Assembly (NCBI GenBank): GCA_011088215.1
Contig: JAALKD010000009.1
Location: 1 to 64,000 of the forward strand
Source: Sphingomonadales bacterium
Lineage (GTDB): Bacteria; Pseudomonadota; Alphaproteobacteria; Sphingomonadales; Kordiimonadaceae
Direction: 5' to 3'
Length of the DNA stretch: 64,000 bases
Part shown: positions 53,193 through 62,531 of the stretch, piece after piece
Numbering within the stretch: the stretch's first letter is position 1
Layout of the letters: each line of letters starts with the position of its first letter
Notes under the pieces: generated by a model
What the model was told of the DNA's origin: nothing
What the model saw: the letters and a program-made list of their open reading frames with translations, nothing else
Database searches by the model: none
Position numbers and translations under genes: made by a program

Positions 53193-53291
53193 CAACGGAC
53201 CAGTGTGGGTGATGACTGTTGCACATGATCGCTCAATTGTTGATAAACGTCACCGTGGTGTTTCAAGTGTAAGCGTGCCGGGGCAAATTAC

Positions 53292-55304
53292 GTGTTTTTT
53301 CAAGAACGACCTCTGTCCAGGAATGTGTTTTTTGCCACCTGTTTGTTGGTGTTGCCGATCGGTGGGTTGCAGGCAGAAAATGAAACTGTCGACGGCGCTG
53401 AATATCAGGACATCGAAACCGTTGAAGTTACCGCTGCGGCGGTTGGCAACCATCAGCTGCGCGGGACAGTAGTCGCATTACCGCACCACCAAATTGAGTT
53501 CTTACGTCCAACATCGCTTGCCGATATTTTTGATTTAGTGCCCTCTGCTAATGTGCGGATCAATTCGCGCGGTGAAACCCTAGTGTCGTTGCGCGGTGCG
53601 GGCGAGCGGCAACTTGCTGTGTTTTTTGATGGCGCGCCGGTGAATGTGCCCTGGGACAACCGGTTTGATTTGCGACTGGTTCCAGCATTGGCAATCGGAA
53701 GCGTAACAGTTTCGACCGGGCCAACCACATCCGGATTCGGCGCCAACACAGCGGGCGGTGTCGTAGATATTGCCTCCAGATCATCGATGGACAATGAGCT
53801 CCTGTTGGAGGGCGGACGCGGAGGGCTGTGGTCTGCGGAGGCGAGAACTGGTTTTGTGTCGGGGAATTTTCGCTCATTCATTGCTATGGGCCATCTTGAG
53901 AGCAACGGCGTGGATGCACCGGATGCTGCCTACACGGGTGGTACAGGCGGCCTGATAACCAATACGGATCGCCGACAGACAAATGTTTTGGTGCGCACAA
54001 CAGGTGAGGGTGACAATAGTAAGGGTGGGGTTTCAGTTCTATACTCAAACGCCGCATATGGAATAGCGCCAGAACAGGGTCTCCGGGTGGACCCCGGAAG
54101 CGCGCGTTTTTGGCGGTTTCCGGGCACTGAGCATTTGCTGGTCTCTGGGAATTATCAAACGGCGCTGTCGGATACCATCTCGTTGCAAGGGACAGGATGG
54201 CACCAGTCATTTGACCAACGTATCAATTCCTTTGAAGACGGAACTTATAGCACTATCGAAGATATTCAGCAGGATAGAAACAGCGCTTATGGCGCTCGAT
54301 TGCAGCTTGGTTTTGAGGGAGAGATGCAACAGCTGTCGGTTGCGGCGACGTCACAGTGGGCAAGCCACAAGCAGCAGGAGTTTGAACCCCAAGCAACAGT
54401 GCGCCAACTCGATGATTTTTCTCAGTTTTCTGCTAGTTTGGGCGCCGACTACCGCTGGCAATTTAATTCGTCAACAGGGCTCTCCCTAGGTGCTAGCTAT
54501 GATGTTCTTGATCCGGGAGAGACCGCCGGTCGGGGCAGAGGTGCAAAGTTTGACGGGGTGAATGCCTCCATGGAACTGCGTATGGTTGTATCGGAACAAT
54601 GGGTGTTTCGTGTGGCGGCGGCTCGGCGGGTCAGGTTGCCGACCTTGCGCGAACTGTTCGGTGAAGCCATCGGTAGATTTGTGGTGAACCCTGGCCTTGC
54701 GCCCGAAGTTAGCTGGCTGTTTGAGGCCGCGGCTGGGTTCCAGACGGCTTCTGGCAGTTTTAATATCACACCATTTTGGATCGAGACGCGCCGCACCCTC
54801 GATCAAACTCGGGTCGTCGTTGACGGGCAGAGCCTGCGAGAACGGGTAAACTTGGCAGGTAGCAGAACATACGGTGTTGAGATGCGTGCCCAGTGGCACC
54901 TCGGTGATCAGCTGTCGTTCACCGGCGACGCCACTTGGAGCCGAAGTCGGGCAAGACCGGAATCAGTTGCCATTTCCGTTCGTCGTCTTTACCTTTCAGA
55001 TCGTCCCAATTGGCTTGCGCAGGCAGCTGCGAAATATCAGGTAGGGGCACAAACAACTTTTGGGCTATCAGTTGTTTATCGAGGCACTGCAAAATCGGAA
55101 AATGATGCAGGGCTTTTTCTTGATCTTTCGGCGGCAACCCAGGTCAACATGTTGCTGTCACATAAAATAAATTTAGCCCGCAGCGGTTTTGATATGGAGC
55201 TTTTTGCAAGGCTTGATAACCTTACCGATACATTCGTTGAACCACAGTTGGGGCTGCCCAGTGCAGGCCGCTCGTTTAAGCTGGGATTAAAGGCCGTGTT
55301 TTGA
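53292..55304 (+). CDS. TonB-dependent receptor (no STN domain)
   Basis: 670 residues starting at GTG 53292. The signal peptide ends near GLQA-EN (about 28). A TonB-box-like DIETVEVTAAA precedes the plug (about 50-160; RPTSLADIFDLVPSANVRIN, SLRGAGERQLAVFFDGAPVN, GFGANTAGGVVDI). The barrel ends in KLGLKAVF. There is no STN domain, so it is not a transducer receptor. The shortish length and plug style are like siderophore, haem or vitamin receptors; the substrate is unknown. The PepSY protein gene starts 15 bases later, a common pairing in iron uptake. Confidence 0.92.
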   Translation: MFFQERPLSRNVFFATCLLVLPIGGLQAENETVDGAEYQDIETVEVTAAAVGNHQLRGTVVALPHHQIEFLRPTSLADIFDLVPSANVRINSRGETLVSLRGAGERQLAVFFDGAPVNVPWDNRFDLRLVPALAIGSVTVSTGPTTSGFGANTAGGVVDIASRSSMDNELLLEGGRGGLWSAEARTGFVSGNFRSFIAMGHLESNGVDAPDAAYTGGTGGLITNTDRRQTNVLVRTTGEGDNSKGGVSVLYSNAAYGIAPEQGLRVDPGSARFWRFPGTEHLLVSGNYQTALSDTISLQGTGWHQSFDQRINSFEDGTYSTIEDIQQDRNSAYGARLQLGFEGEMQQLSVAATSQWASHKQQEFEPQATVRQLDDFSQFSASLGADYRWQFNSSTGLSLGASYDVLDPGETAGRGRGAKFDGVNASMELRMVVSEQWVFRVAAARRVRLPTLRELFGEAIGRFVVNPGLAPEVSWLFEAAAGFQTASGSFNITPFWIETRRTLDQTRVVVDGQSLRERVNLAGSRTYGVEMRAQWHLGDQLSFTGDATWSRSRARPESVAISVRRLYLSDRPNWLAQAAAKYQVGAQTTFGLSVVYRGTAKSENDAGLFLDLSAATQVNMLLSHKINLARSGFDMELFARLDNLTDTFVEPQLGLPSAGRSFKLGLKAVF

Positions 55305-55319
55305 CACGCCGCATTATAA

Positions 55320-55943
55320 ATGGGGGCCCGTTTGAAGCCGCAAATTTTGTTTCGAAAGATACACCATTGGGGTTCCATTTTCGTGGCGCTGCCGCTGATG
55401 CTTATGATCGGCGCAGGCATTTTTCTAATGCTGAAAAAAGAAATTACCTGGATTCAGCCTCAAACAATTGAAGGCAGCCGCACCGGCGTGCCTTTGCTTA
55501 CCGTAGCGCAGATGTTTGAAACAGCGAAACTGGCTCCTGAGGCTGGTTTTACCAGCTGGGAAGACCTGGACCGACTTGACTTTAAGCCCGGCAAAGGCGT
55601 GGCGAAATTCGTTGGTCACAACAACTGGGAAGTGCAGGTAGATACCCACACAGGTGAACTGTTGCAGGTATCCTTTCGGCGTTCAGACATCATTGAAAGC
55701 CTTCACGACGGTAGCTTTTTCAGCGACGGTATCAAATTATATCTGTTTTTACCCGCAGGCATTGGGTTGTTTATTCTCTGGTGCACGGGCCTGTATTTGT
55801 TTTTCCTGCCGCATCTTAAAAAACGCCAGAAACGCCAAAAGCATGAAAAAAATCAGCAGAAAAAACAGGCAAACCAACAAGAAAAAATTCAACGGACTAC
55901 AGCTGGTGCAACGGTAAAGGGGGGCCGGCAGCCAGCTGAATAG
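55320..55943 (+). CDS. PepSY-associated membrane protein
   Basis: 207 residues. It begins with the typical RKIHHWGSIFVALPLMLMIGAGIFLMLKKE (first membrane helix), followed by a periplasmic PepSY-like part (about 70-125), a second helix (LYLFLPAGIGLFILWCTGLYLFFLP) and a highly basic, Lys/Gln-rich cytoplasmic tail. It is half the size of the full PepSY-TM iron-uptake proteins. Directly after a TonB receptor, it likely assists iron or siderophore reduction or release at the inner membrane. That function is inferred from the family and its neighbours. Confidence 0.82.
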   Translation: MGARLKPQILFRKIHHWGSIFVALPLMLMIGAGIFLMLKKEITWIQPQTIEGSRTGVPLLTVAQMFETAKLAPEAGFTSWEDLDRLDFKPGKGVAKFVGHNNWEVQVDTHTGELLQVSFRRSDIIESLHDGSFFSDGIKLYLFLPAGIGLFILWCTGLYLFFLPHLKKRQKRQKHEKNQQKKQANQQEKIQRTTAGATVKGGRQPAE

Positions 55944-56015
55944 CGATCAAACAACCATAAACGAGGGGCGCACAGTTTCGGGACAGAAGCGGCGCACAAT
56001 TAAGGGGAATTAATC

Positions 56016-59000
56016 ATGAAACTTGGTAAAAAAATCGCAATTTTGCTTGCTTGTACTGCGCTTAGTAGCAGTGCTCTCATTTCTCCAGCGTTAGCGGAAA
56101 CCAAAGAAAAAGATTATTATGTCGCGCCAGAGTATCTGGACGGATTGCAATACCGCAACATAGGGCCATGGCGTGGAGGAAGGGTGACAACAGTTGCCGG
56201 AACCACCAGCGACAAACGCGTTTACTATATGGGTGCAACTGGCGGCGGTGTCTGGAAAACCACAAATGCGGGCGGCGATTGGACTAATGTCAGCGACAAG
56301 TTTTTCAAAACCGGTTCGGTTGGTGCGCTGGCAGTGGCACCGTCTGATCCTAATGTTGTGGTAGCAGGCATGGGCGAGTCACCGTTTCGCGGTGTCGCAT
56401 CTTCACACGGAGACGGCGTTTACATCTCGCGTGACGCCGGAAAAACGTGGGCGAACGCGGGCTTGCCCGGTAGCCGCCAGATTTCTACTGTCCATATTCA
56501 TCCGACCAACCCTGATGTCATTTGGGTTGCGGTTCAAGGCTCGCCCTGGGCACCTACAGAAGAGCGCGGGGTGTATAAAACTACCGACGGCGGCGCAACT
56601 TGGAACAAAACCCTGTTTGTTGACACTACTACCGGCATCATCGATCTGACCGTAGACGCCAATAATCCGCGTAGTCTTTATGCTTCGTCATGGGACACTG
56701 ACCGTGAGCCCTGGCTTATTCGTTCTGACGGGCCGGGTTCTGCAATCTGGAAGTCCGTTGACGGCGGTGAAACTTGGAACAAAACAGGCAAAGGCCTGCC
56801 CGACGAAATGGGCAAGATTGGAGTGATTGCATCGGCGGCGCAGTCTGATCTTGTGTGGGCAATTGTCGAAGCGAAAGAGAAGGGCGGGCTGTACAAGTCA
56901 ACCAATGGCGGCGAAAGCTGGAGTTTTGTCAACGGAGACAGGCGCCTGCATGCAAGATCTTGGTATTACATGCATATTTTCGCTGACCCACAGGATGAAA
57001 ACACAGTTTACGTGCTTAATGCACCTTTTATGAGGTCTGTTGATGGCGGCAAAAGCTTCCAGCAGGTTTCGGTGCCGCACGGCGACACTCACGATTTGTG
57101 GATTAACCCGGATAATCCCGATGTGATGGTTAACGCCAATGACGGCGGCGGCACAGTGTCACTAGACGGGGCTAAAAGCTGGTCAACCGTTTACAACCAG
57201 CCGACCGCGCAGATATACCGGCTTAATGCCGACAATCGCTTTGCCTACCGCCTGTATGGCGGCCAGCAGGATAACAGCACTGTCGCTATCCTTAGCCGCG
57301 GGCCTGATGGTTCCATTGGGCTTGAGGACTTTCACGCCGTTGGCGGCTGTGAAAGTGGCTTTGTTGGCCTGGATCGTGACAATCCTCGCTACGCCTATTC
57401 AGGTTGCTATCTGGGTCAGATCGATGAATATGATTTCGAGACTGAAACAGACCGCAGTGTCAGCGCCTACCCGGAAATATCCTTTGGTAATGCGCCCAAA
57501 AACCGGAAATACCGGTTTAATTGGAATGCTCCGATTTTTGTGTCGTTGCATGATAAATCGGCGATTTACCACGCCGGTAACAAGCTACTGAAGTCAACGG
57601 ACCGCGGTGTTAGCTGGAGCGAAGTCAGCCCTGACCTTACCCGTAACGACGAGGCCACACAGGGGCCCGGCGGAGCACCGATTACCAACGAAGTGTCAGA
57701 GAACTACAATACCATCAGCTATGTCGCTGAAAGTATGCATGAGGCTGGCACCATGTATACCGGTTCCGATGACGGGCTTGTCCATGTTACGCGGGACGGT
57801 GGTGCCAATTGGGAAAATATCACGCCGCGTGGCATCGGGATTGCGCTTGTGAATGCCATTGACGTATCACCGCATGACCCCGCGACCGCTTATGTTGCTG
57901 TAACACGGTACAAGGAAAATGATCACACACCGATGATCTTTAAAACCACCAATTACGGCAAGCGCTGGACGCAAATTGCGGATGGTATACCAGATGGTGA
58001 TTTTGTCCGCGTAGTGCGCGAGGACACCGAACGTAAAGGCATGCTCTATGCCGGGACTGAAACAGGGCTTTATGTTTCCTTTGACGACGGCGACAATTGG
58101 CAACCAATGCAGTCCAACCTGCCGCATTTGCCAGTAACAGACATCAAGGTGCACGGGAAAGACTTGTTGCTGTCTACGCAAGGCAGAGGTTTCTGGATAC
58201 TTGATGATATCGCACCGCTTCGCCAAATGACTGGCGATACTGATGGGGCATCCCTGTTTGCGCCGTCAACTGCACACCACGTCAACACTGCGGGCGGGCG
58301 CAACGGTGGACCTTCGAGCCCGAACCCGCCTTCTGGTGCTGTTCTATATTACAGCCTTAGCGATGTGCCAGACGATGGTATTGCGATGGAAATCTTGGAC
58401 AGCGAGGGTACAGTTATCAGAACCCTCAAGTCTGACGCCAAGAAAGGCGAAAAAGGTGGCGGCTCTGGCAGTGCTTACAATTTGCCGATGAAGACAGGCC
58501 TTAACCGCGCTCAGTGGGACCTTCGGGTTGATGCTCTGAAGAAAATCGATGGCTTGTGGTCTATGGCCGGGGGCGGAGACCGTAAGGTTGACGGCTATAT
58601 AGTCGCGCCCGGCACGTATACTGCACGGTTAACAGCCGGTGATGCAGTTAGTGAGCAAAGCTTTACCGTTGCATGGGATCCCAGGGTTGATATCGACTCA
58701 GCTCTGATTGTTGAGCAAACGGATATGGCCAAACAAAGCCATGAGATGCTGGCGGAATTGCAACAATCGGTGATCTCTATGCGCAAGGCGAAAATGCAGG
58801 CGAAGGTGCAAACCGAAGCCAATAAGGATGTTGAGGCGCTGAAGGCGGCGGGGGACGCCGCGGTGAAAGCCATTGAGGCATGGGAGAAAGGCCTGATCAA
58901 TACCGAGCGTGAGTTTTTCCAGGACGTGTTGAACTGGCCTGACAAGTTGCATTCAGATCTGCAGTTCGTTGTAGGTAATCTGGACGGTGGAATCCCACCG

Positions 59001-59168
59001 GTGAATGCAGGCACGAAGCAGCGCTTTGAAGATGTGGCTGCTATTTTCCGTGATGCAATGACCGCACGCGACGCAGTGGTCTCAGGTGAAATTGCGGCCT
59101 TTAACACGGCGTTCGCTGACAGCGGGCGCAGTGCAGTAACAGTGCCAAGTTTCTCAGGCGCTGAATAA
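56016..59168 (+). CDS. Secreted BNR / VPS10 (sortilin)-like propeller protein 1
   Basis: 1050 residues. Signal peptide about 1-27 (SPALA-ET). The ribosome binding site AAGGGGA is before the ATG. Repeated Asp-box blades (GVYKTTDGGATWNKT, IWKSVDGGETWNKTGKG, GLYKSTNGGESWSFV) run over about 40-700 and suggest one or two seven-to-ten-bladed propellers. The C-terminal 350 residues contain a beta-sandwich-like part (about 770-890) and a helical region (about 895-1030). These proteins are annotated as glycosyl-hydrolase-like or sortilin-like, but I see no proof of catalysis. It is the first of three tandem paralogues, so gene duplication is evident. Confidence 0.85.
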   Translation: MKLGKKIAILLACTALSSSALISPALAETKEKDYYVAPEYLDGLQYRNIGPWRGGRVTTVAGTTSDKRVYYMGATGGGVWKTTNAGGDWTNVSDKFFKTGSVGALAVAPSDPNVVVAGMGESPFRGVASSHGDGVYISRDAGKTWANAGLPGSRQISTVHIHPTNPDVIWVAVQGSPWAPTEERGVYKTTDGGATWNKTLFVDTTTGIIDLTVDANNPRSLYASSWDTDREPWLIRSDGPGSAIWKSVDGGETWNKTGKGLPDEMGKIGVIASAAQSDLVWAIVEAKEKGGLYKSTNGGESWSFVNGDRRLHARSWYYMHIFADPQDENTVYVLNAPFMRSVDGGKSFQQVSVPHGDTHDLWINPDNPDVMVNANDGGGTVSLDGAKSWSTVYNQPTAQIYRLNADNRFAYRLYGGQQDNSTVAILSRGPDGSIGLEDFHAVGGCESGFVGLDRDNPRYAYSGCYLGQIDEYDFETETDRSVSAYPEISFGNAPKNRKYRFNWNAPIFVSLHDKSAIYHAGNKLLKSTDRGVSWSEVSPDLTRNDEATQGPGGAPITNEVSENYNTISYVAESMHEAGTMYTGSDDGLVHVTRDGGANWENITPRGIGIALVNAIDVSPHDPATAYVAVTRYKENDHTPMIFKTTNYGKRWTQIADGIPDGDFVRVVREDTERKGMLYAGTETGLYVSFDDGDNWQPMQSNLPHLPVTDIKVHGKDLLLSTQGRGFWILDDIAPLRQMTGDTDGASLFAPSTAHHVNTAGGRNGGPSSPNPPSGAVLYYSLSDVPDDGIAMEILDSEGTVIRTLKSDAKKGEKGGGSGSAYNLPMKTGLNRAQWDLRVDALKKIDGLWSMAGGGDRKVDGYIVAPGTYTARLTAGDAVSEQSFTVAWDPRVDIDSALIVEQTDMAKQSHEMLAELQQSVISMRKAKMQAKVQTEANKDVEALKAAGDAAVKAIEAWEKGLINTEREFFQDVLNWPDKLHSDLQFVVGNLDGGIPPVNAGTKQRFEDVAAIFRDAMTARDAVVSGEIAAFNTAFADSGRSAVTVPSFSGAE

Positions 59169-59184
59169 GAAAATCAACGGGGAT

Positions 59185-59206
59185 GAGGAGGCCTTCGTGC
59201 CTCCTC
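59185..59206 (+). promoter_or_regulatory. Intercistronic RNA hairpin between the first and second propeller genes
   Basis: GAGGAGGC and GCCTCCTC form a perfect 8-bp stem with a 6-base loop, in the 56-base gap. There is no following T tract, so it is not a typical terminator. It ends about 7 bases before the AGGAG ribosome binding site of the next gene and could affect mRNA stability or translation. Confidence 0.5.
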
Positions 59207-59224
59207 GCGATTCAGGAGTGGGTT

Positions 59225-62200
59225 ATGAATAACATATTTAAAACAATGACATGCGTGGGCGCGTTAATGTTGGGTGCTGGCGGCGCACAGGCTGAAATTG
59301 ATAGTGATCTGATGTCAGGTATCAAGGCGCGGGTGATCGGCCCTGCAGCCATGAGCGGCCGGGTGGCGGCGATTGACGCGGTGATCTCCGACCCCAATCA
59401 TATCGTGGTCGGCGCGGCAACGGGCGGCGTATGGATATCTTCCAATGGCGGATTGAATTGGACACCCACTTTTGACGGCGAAGAATGTGCTTCCATTGGC
59501 TCCGTTGCGATCAATCAAAGCAATCCGGACATTGTCTGGGTTGGAACCGGCGAGGGCAATACCCGCAATTCCACATCTATTGGCTGCGGTATGTTCAAGT
59601 CGCTGGACGGCGGGAAAACCTGGAATAAAGTTGGCTTAGAAAATAGCGAACGCATTAACCGTATTGCACTGCATCCAACAAACCCTGATGTTGCCTATGC
59701 GGCGGTGCTCGGCAAACTCTGGGGCGATAGCGACGAACGCGGCCTGTATAAAACCACAGACGGCGGTAAAAACTGGTCGGTGGTTCTCGCGGGTGATGAA
59801 ACGACTGGCGCGACTGATGTGCAGATGGATCCAAGCAACCCTAATAAGTTGTTTGCATCCATGTGGCAGTTCCGTCGCTGGCCGTTTTTCTTCAAATCCG
59901 GCGGAGAGGGGTCAGGTTTGTTCGTCTCCCATGATGGCGGCGGCAGTTGGAATGAATTAACAGAAGAAGACGGCCTGCCAAAAGGCACTCTTGGTAAGTC
60001 AGCCTTTACCATATCGCGTAGCGACCCGAACCGCGTTTATGCTCTTATTGAAGCTGAAAAAAGCGCGCTCGCACGCTCTGATGATGGTGGTCGTTCATGG
60101 AAAATCGTCAATACTGACAACGACATTAATGATCGGCCGTTTTACTACAACGGTATTTCTGTTGACCCTCAGAACCCGGATCGGGTTTACCGGGTTGGCT
60201 CGCGGGTGAAAATGTCTATCGATGGCGGTAAGTCATTCTCTTTCATCGAGAAAATACGTTGCTGCGCCCCAAGAAACGACATTCATATCGACAACCACGC
60301 ATGGTGGATAAACCCAACCAATCCAAAGCATATCATCGACGGTAACGATGGCGGATTGGGGGTAACTCAGGACGGCGGGCAGACGTGGCGATTTGTTGCT
60401 AACCTGCCGCTAGCACAATTTTATCACATCGCGGTCGATAATGATCTGCCATATAATGTATACGGCGGGCTGCAAGACAACGGTGCCTGGCGCGGACCTT
60501 CCGCTGTTTTTGAAAACGGCGGCATTCGCAACCTACATTGGCAGGAAGTGGCGTTTGGCGATGGTTTTGATACCATTCCGCACCCGGACAACAGCCGTAA
60601 GGGCATTTCCATGAGCCAGGGTGGTTTTTTGGTTAGTTGGAATCTGGATACGGGCGAACAGCGCTTGATACGCCCCAAGGGACCTGAGGACGGAACGGAA
60701 CTGCGTTTTAATTGGAACGCGGGTTTTGCGCAAAGCCCCACAGATGCGAACACCATGTATTACGGTAGCCAATTTGTTCATAAATCGACCGACCGAGGCC
60801 TGACGTGGCAAATTATCAGCGGGGACATGACGACCAATAACCCTGAGTTTCAAACATTTCGTGAAAGCGGTGGTATCACGCCGGACGTAACTGCGGCGGA
60901 AAATTACACCAGCATAACATCGATAAATCCGTCACCGGTTGACACAGGTGTAATTTGGGTAGGCACTGACGATGGTCGGGTGCATGTTACCCGCGACGGC
61001 GGCACCACCTGGGACAGCGTTGAAAATAACATCAGGCGCGGCCCCAAGGGCGGCTGGATTCCGATGATCGAGCCATCTTTGTATGATGCTTCGGTTGCTT
61101 TTATTGCAGTGGATGATCATCGGCGCGGCGATAACAAACCCTATGTTTATCGCATGGAAAATTACGGCAAGCGCTGGCGCTCGTTGGTAACCGATGACAT
61201 CACTGGCTATGCGCTATCTGTCCGCCAGGATCATGTGGATGAAAACCTGTTGTTTGTTGGCACTGAATTTGGCCTTCATTTCAGCACCAATGGCGGCAAA
61301 GACTGGACCAAATGGGCAGAAGATGTGCCGACGGTATCGGTGATGGATATGGCGATCCAAAAGCGTGAAAATGATCTGGTGCTGGGTACTCATGGTCGTT
61401 CGGCTTACGTGATCGACGATTATAGTGCGCTACGCGGTTTGAGCGAAGAAAGCTTCAGGGAGCCGCTCAAAATCCTGTCTGTAACCCACGGTCAGCAATA
61501 TACCGCAAGTCAAACACCATCCACTCGTTTTCCGGGTGACGGCGAATTTCGATCAACTAACCAGCCTTATGGTGCCATGATCACATTCATGGCTTCAGGC
61601 GACGATCTGAAGCATCCTGATAGTGACGTTCAAAAGGCCCGTATGGTGGCCAAGCGCGCGGCGCACAGTGATGACGCTGATAAAGACGGCGACAAGAAAG
61701 AGCCGTCCGGTAAAGCAACGATTACAATTGCTGACGTATCCGGTGAAACTATTCGAACCTTCAAGGCCGATGTCCATCTGGGCATCAACCGTGTGGTATG
61801 GAATATGCGTCAGGACGGCTTTCAGGCCGCGCCTCCAGCGCGACCAAACAAAGACGGTACATTGCCAGCCGGTCTTGAGGTTTTGCCGGGTTCTTACAGC
61901 GTAACGGTTGAGCTAGGCGAGAATTCATCCAGTCATGAGGTACAGGTTCTTGCTGATCCCCGCACGGAGTTTAGCGCTGAGGATCAGATGAAGAACTATA
62001 GAATGCGCGGCCATATCGCCGGACTGAGCCAGCGTGTGCAAAATGCCTTAACAAGACTGATGCATGCCCGGCGCGACATCAGCACGTTGACAGCGTTGAT
62101 CAAATCGTCTGACGCTGATGACGACACGCAAAAACAGCTTTCCAAACAAGCAGGGGACGCCAAAAAAGCGCTTGAGGAAATGGAGAAGCAATTCCGTGTG

Positions 62201-62467
62201 CCGCGTGACACAAGGGGCATCGTTTTCCGCGGTGGTAACGCTAGCGCAATCATTGGGTTAGCGGGTGCCTATGTTGGCAGCTCGCGCGGCGCGCCCAACG
62301 AAGCTGCACTGCAACAAGTTGGAAAGGCAGAGGCCGCGGTTAATAGTTCGGTCGCAGCGCTCAATAAGCTTCTCGGTGAGGATGTCGCAGCCCTTAGAAC
62401 AGCGGCGGCAGAGGCAGGCATTGGGCTACTAAAGCAGATGCCGCTTGAGCCCGCAGAAACTGAATAA
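59225..62467 (+). CDS. Secreted BNR / VPS10 (sortilin)-like propeller protein 2
   Basis: 1080 residues from the ATG at 59225, which has AGGAG about 8 bases upstream and starts a signal peptide (MNNIFKTMTCVGALMLGAGG...AQA-EI). The in-frame codons from 59183 lie over the hairpin and are not coding. It has the same layout as the preceding protein: Asp-box propeller blades (GMFKSLDGGKTWNKVGL, GLYKTTDGGKNWSVVLAG, RVHVTRDGGTTWDSV) over about 30-700, then a sandwich domain and a helical C-terminus (QKQLSKQAGDAKKALEEMEK). One segment has adjacent cysteines (IRCCAPRNDIH) that may be disulfide-bonded or bind metal. Its function is unknown beyond the family. Confidence 0.85.
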   Translation: MNNIFKTMTCVGALMLGAGGAQAEIDSDLMSGIKARVIGPAAMSGRVAAIDAVISDPNHIVVGAATGGVWISSNGGLNWTPTFDGEECASIGSVAINQSNPDIVWVGTGEGNTRNSTSIGCGMFKSLDGGKTWNKVGLENSERINRIALHPTNPDVAYAAVLGKLWGDSDERGLYKTTDGGKNWSVVLAGDETTGATDVQMDPSNPNKLFASMWQFRRWPFFFKSGGEGSGLFVSHDGGGSWNELTEEDGLPKGTLGKSAFTISRSDPNRVYALIEAEKSALARSDDGGRSWKIVNTDNDINDRPFYYNGISVDPQNPDRVYRVGSRVKMSIDGGKSFSFIEKIRCCAPRNDIHIDNHAWWINPTNPKHIIDGNDGGLGVTQDGGQTWRFVANLPLAQFYHIAVDNDLPYNVYGGLQDNGAWRGPSAVFENGGIRNLHWQEVAFGDGFDTIPHPDNSRKGISMSQGGFLVSWNLDTGEQRLIRPKGPEDGTELRFNWNAGFAQSPTDANTMYYGSQFVHKSTDRGLTWQIISGDMTTNNPEFQTFRESGGITPDVTAAENYTSITSINPSPVDTGVIWVGTDDGRVHVTRDGGTTWDSVENNIRRGPKGGWIPMIEPSLYDASVAFIAVDDHRRGDNKPYVYRMENYGKRWRSLVTDDITGYALSVRQDHVDENLLFVGTEFGLHFSTNGGKDWTKWAEDVPTVSVMDMAIQKRENDLVLGTHGRSAYVIDDYSALRGLSEESFREPLKILSVTHGQQYTASQTPSTRFPGDGEFRSTNQPYGAMITFMASGDDLKHPDSDVQKARMVAKRAAHSDDADKDGDKKEPSGKATITIADVSGETIRTFKADVHLGINRVVWNMRQDGFQAAPPARPNKDGTLPAGLEVLPGSYSVTVELGENSSSHEVQVLADPRTEFSAEDQMKNYRMRGHIAGLSQRVQNALTRLMHARRDISTLTALIKSSDADDDTQKQLSKQAGDAKKALEEMEKQFRVPRDTRGIVFRGGNASAIIGLAGAYVGSSRGAPNEAALQQVGKAEAAVNSSVAALNKLLGEDVAALRTAAAEAGIGLLKQMPLEPAETE

Positions 62468-62531
62468 AAATACAGCTTCGGTTCTTTTGGTCCGGGGCCA
62501 CCTTAACGCATAAGTCATAGAAGGCGGAATT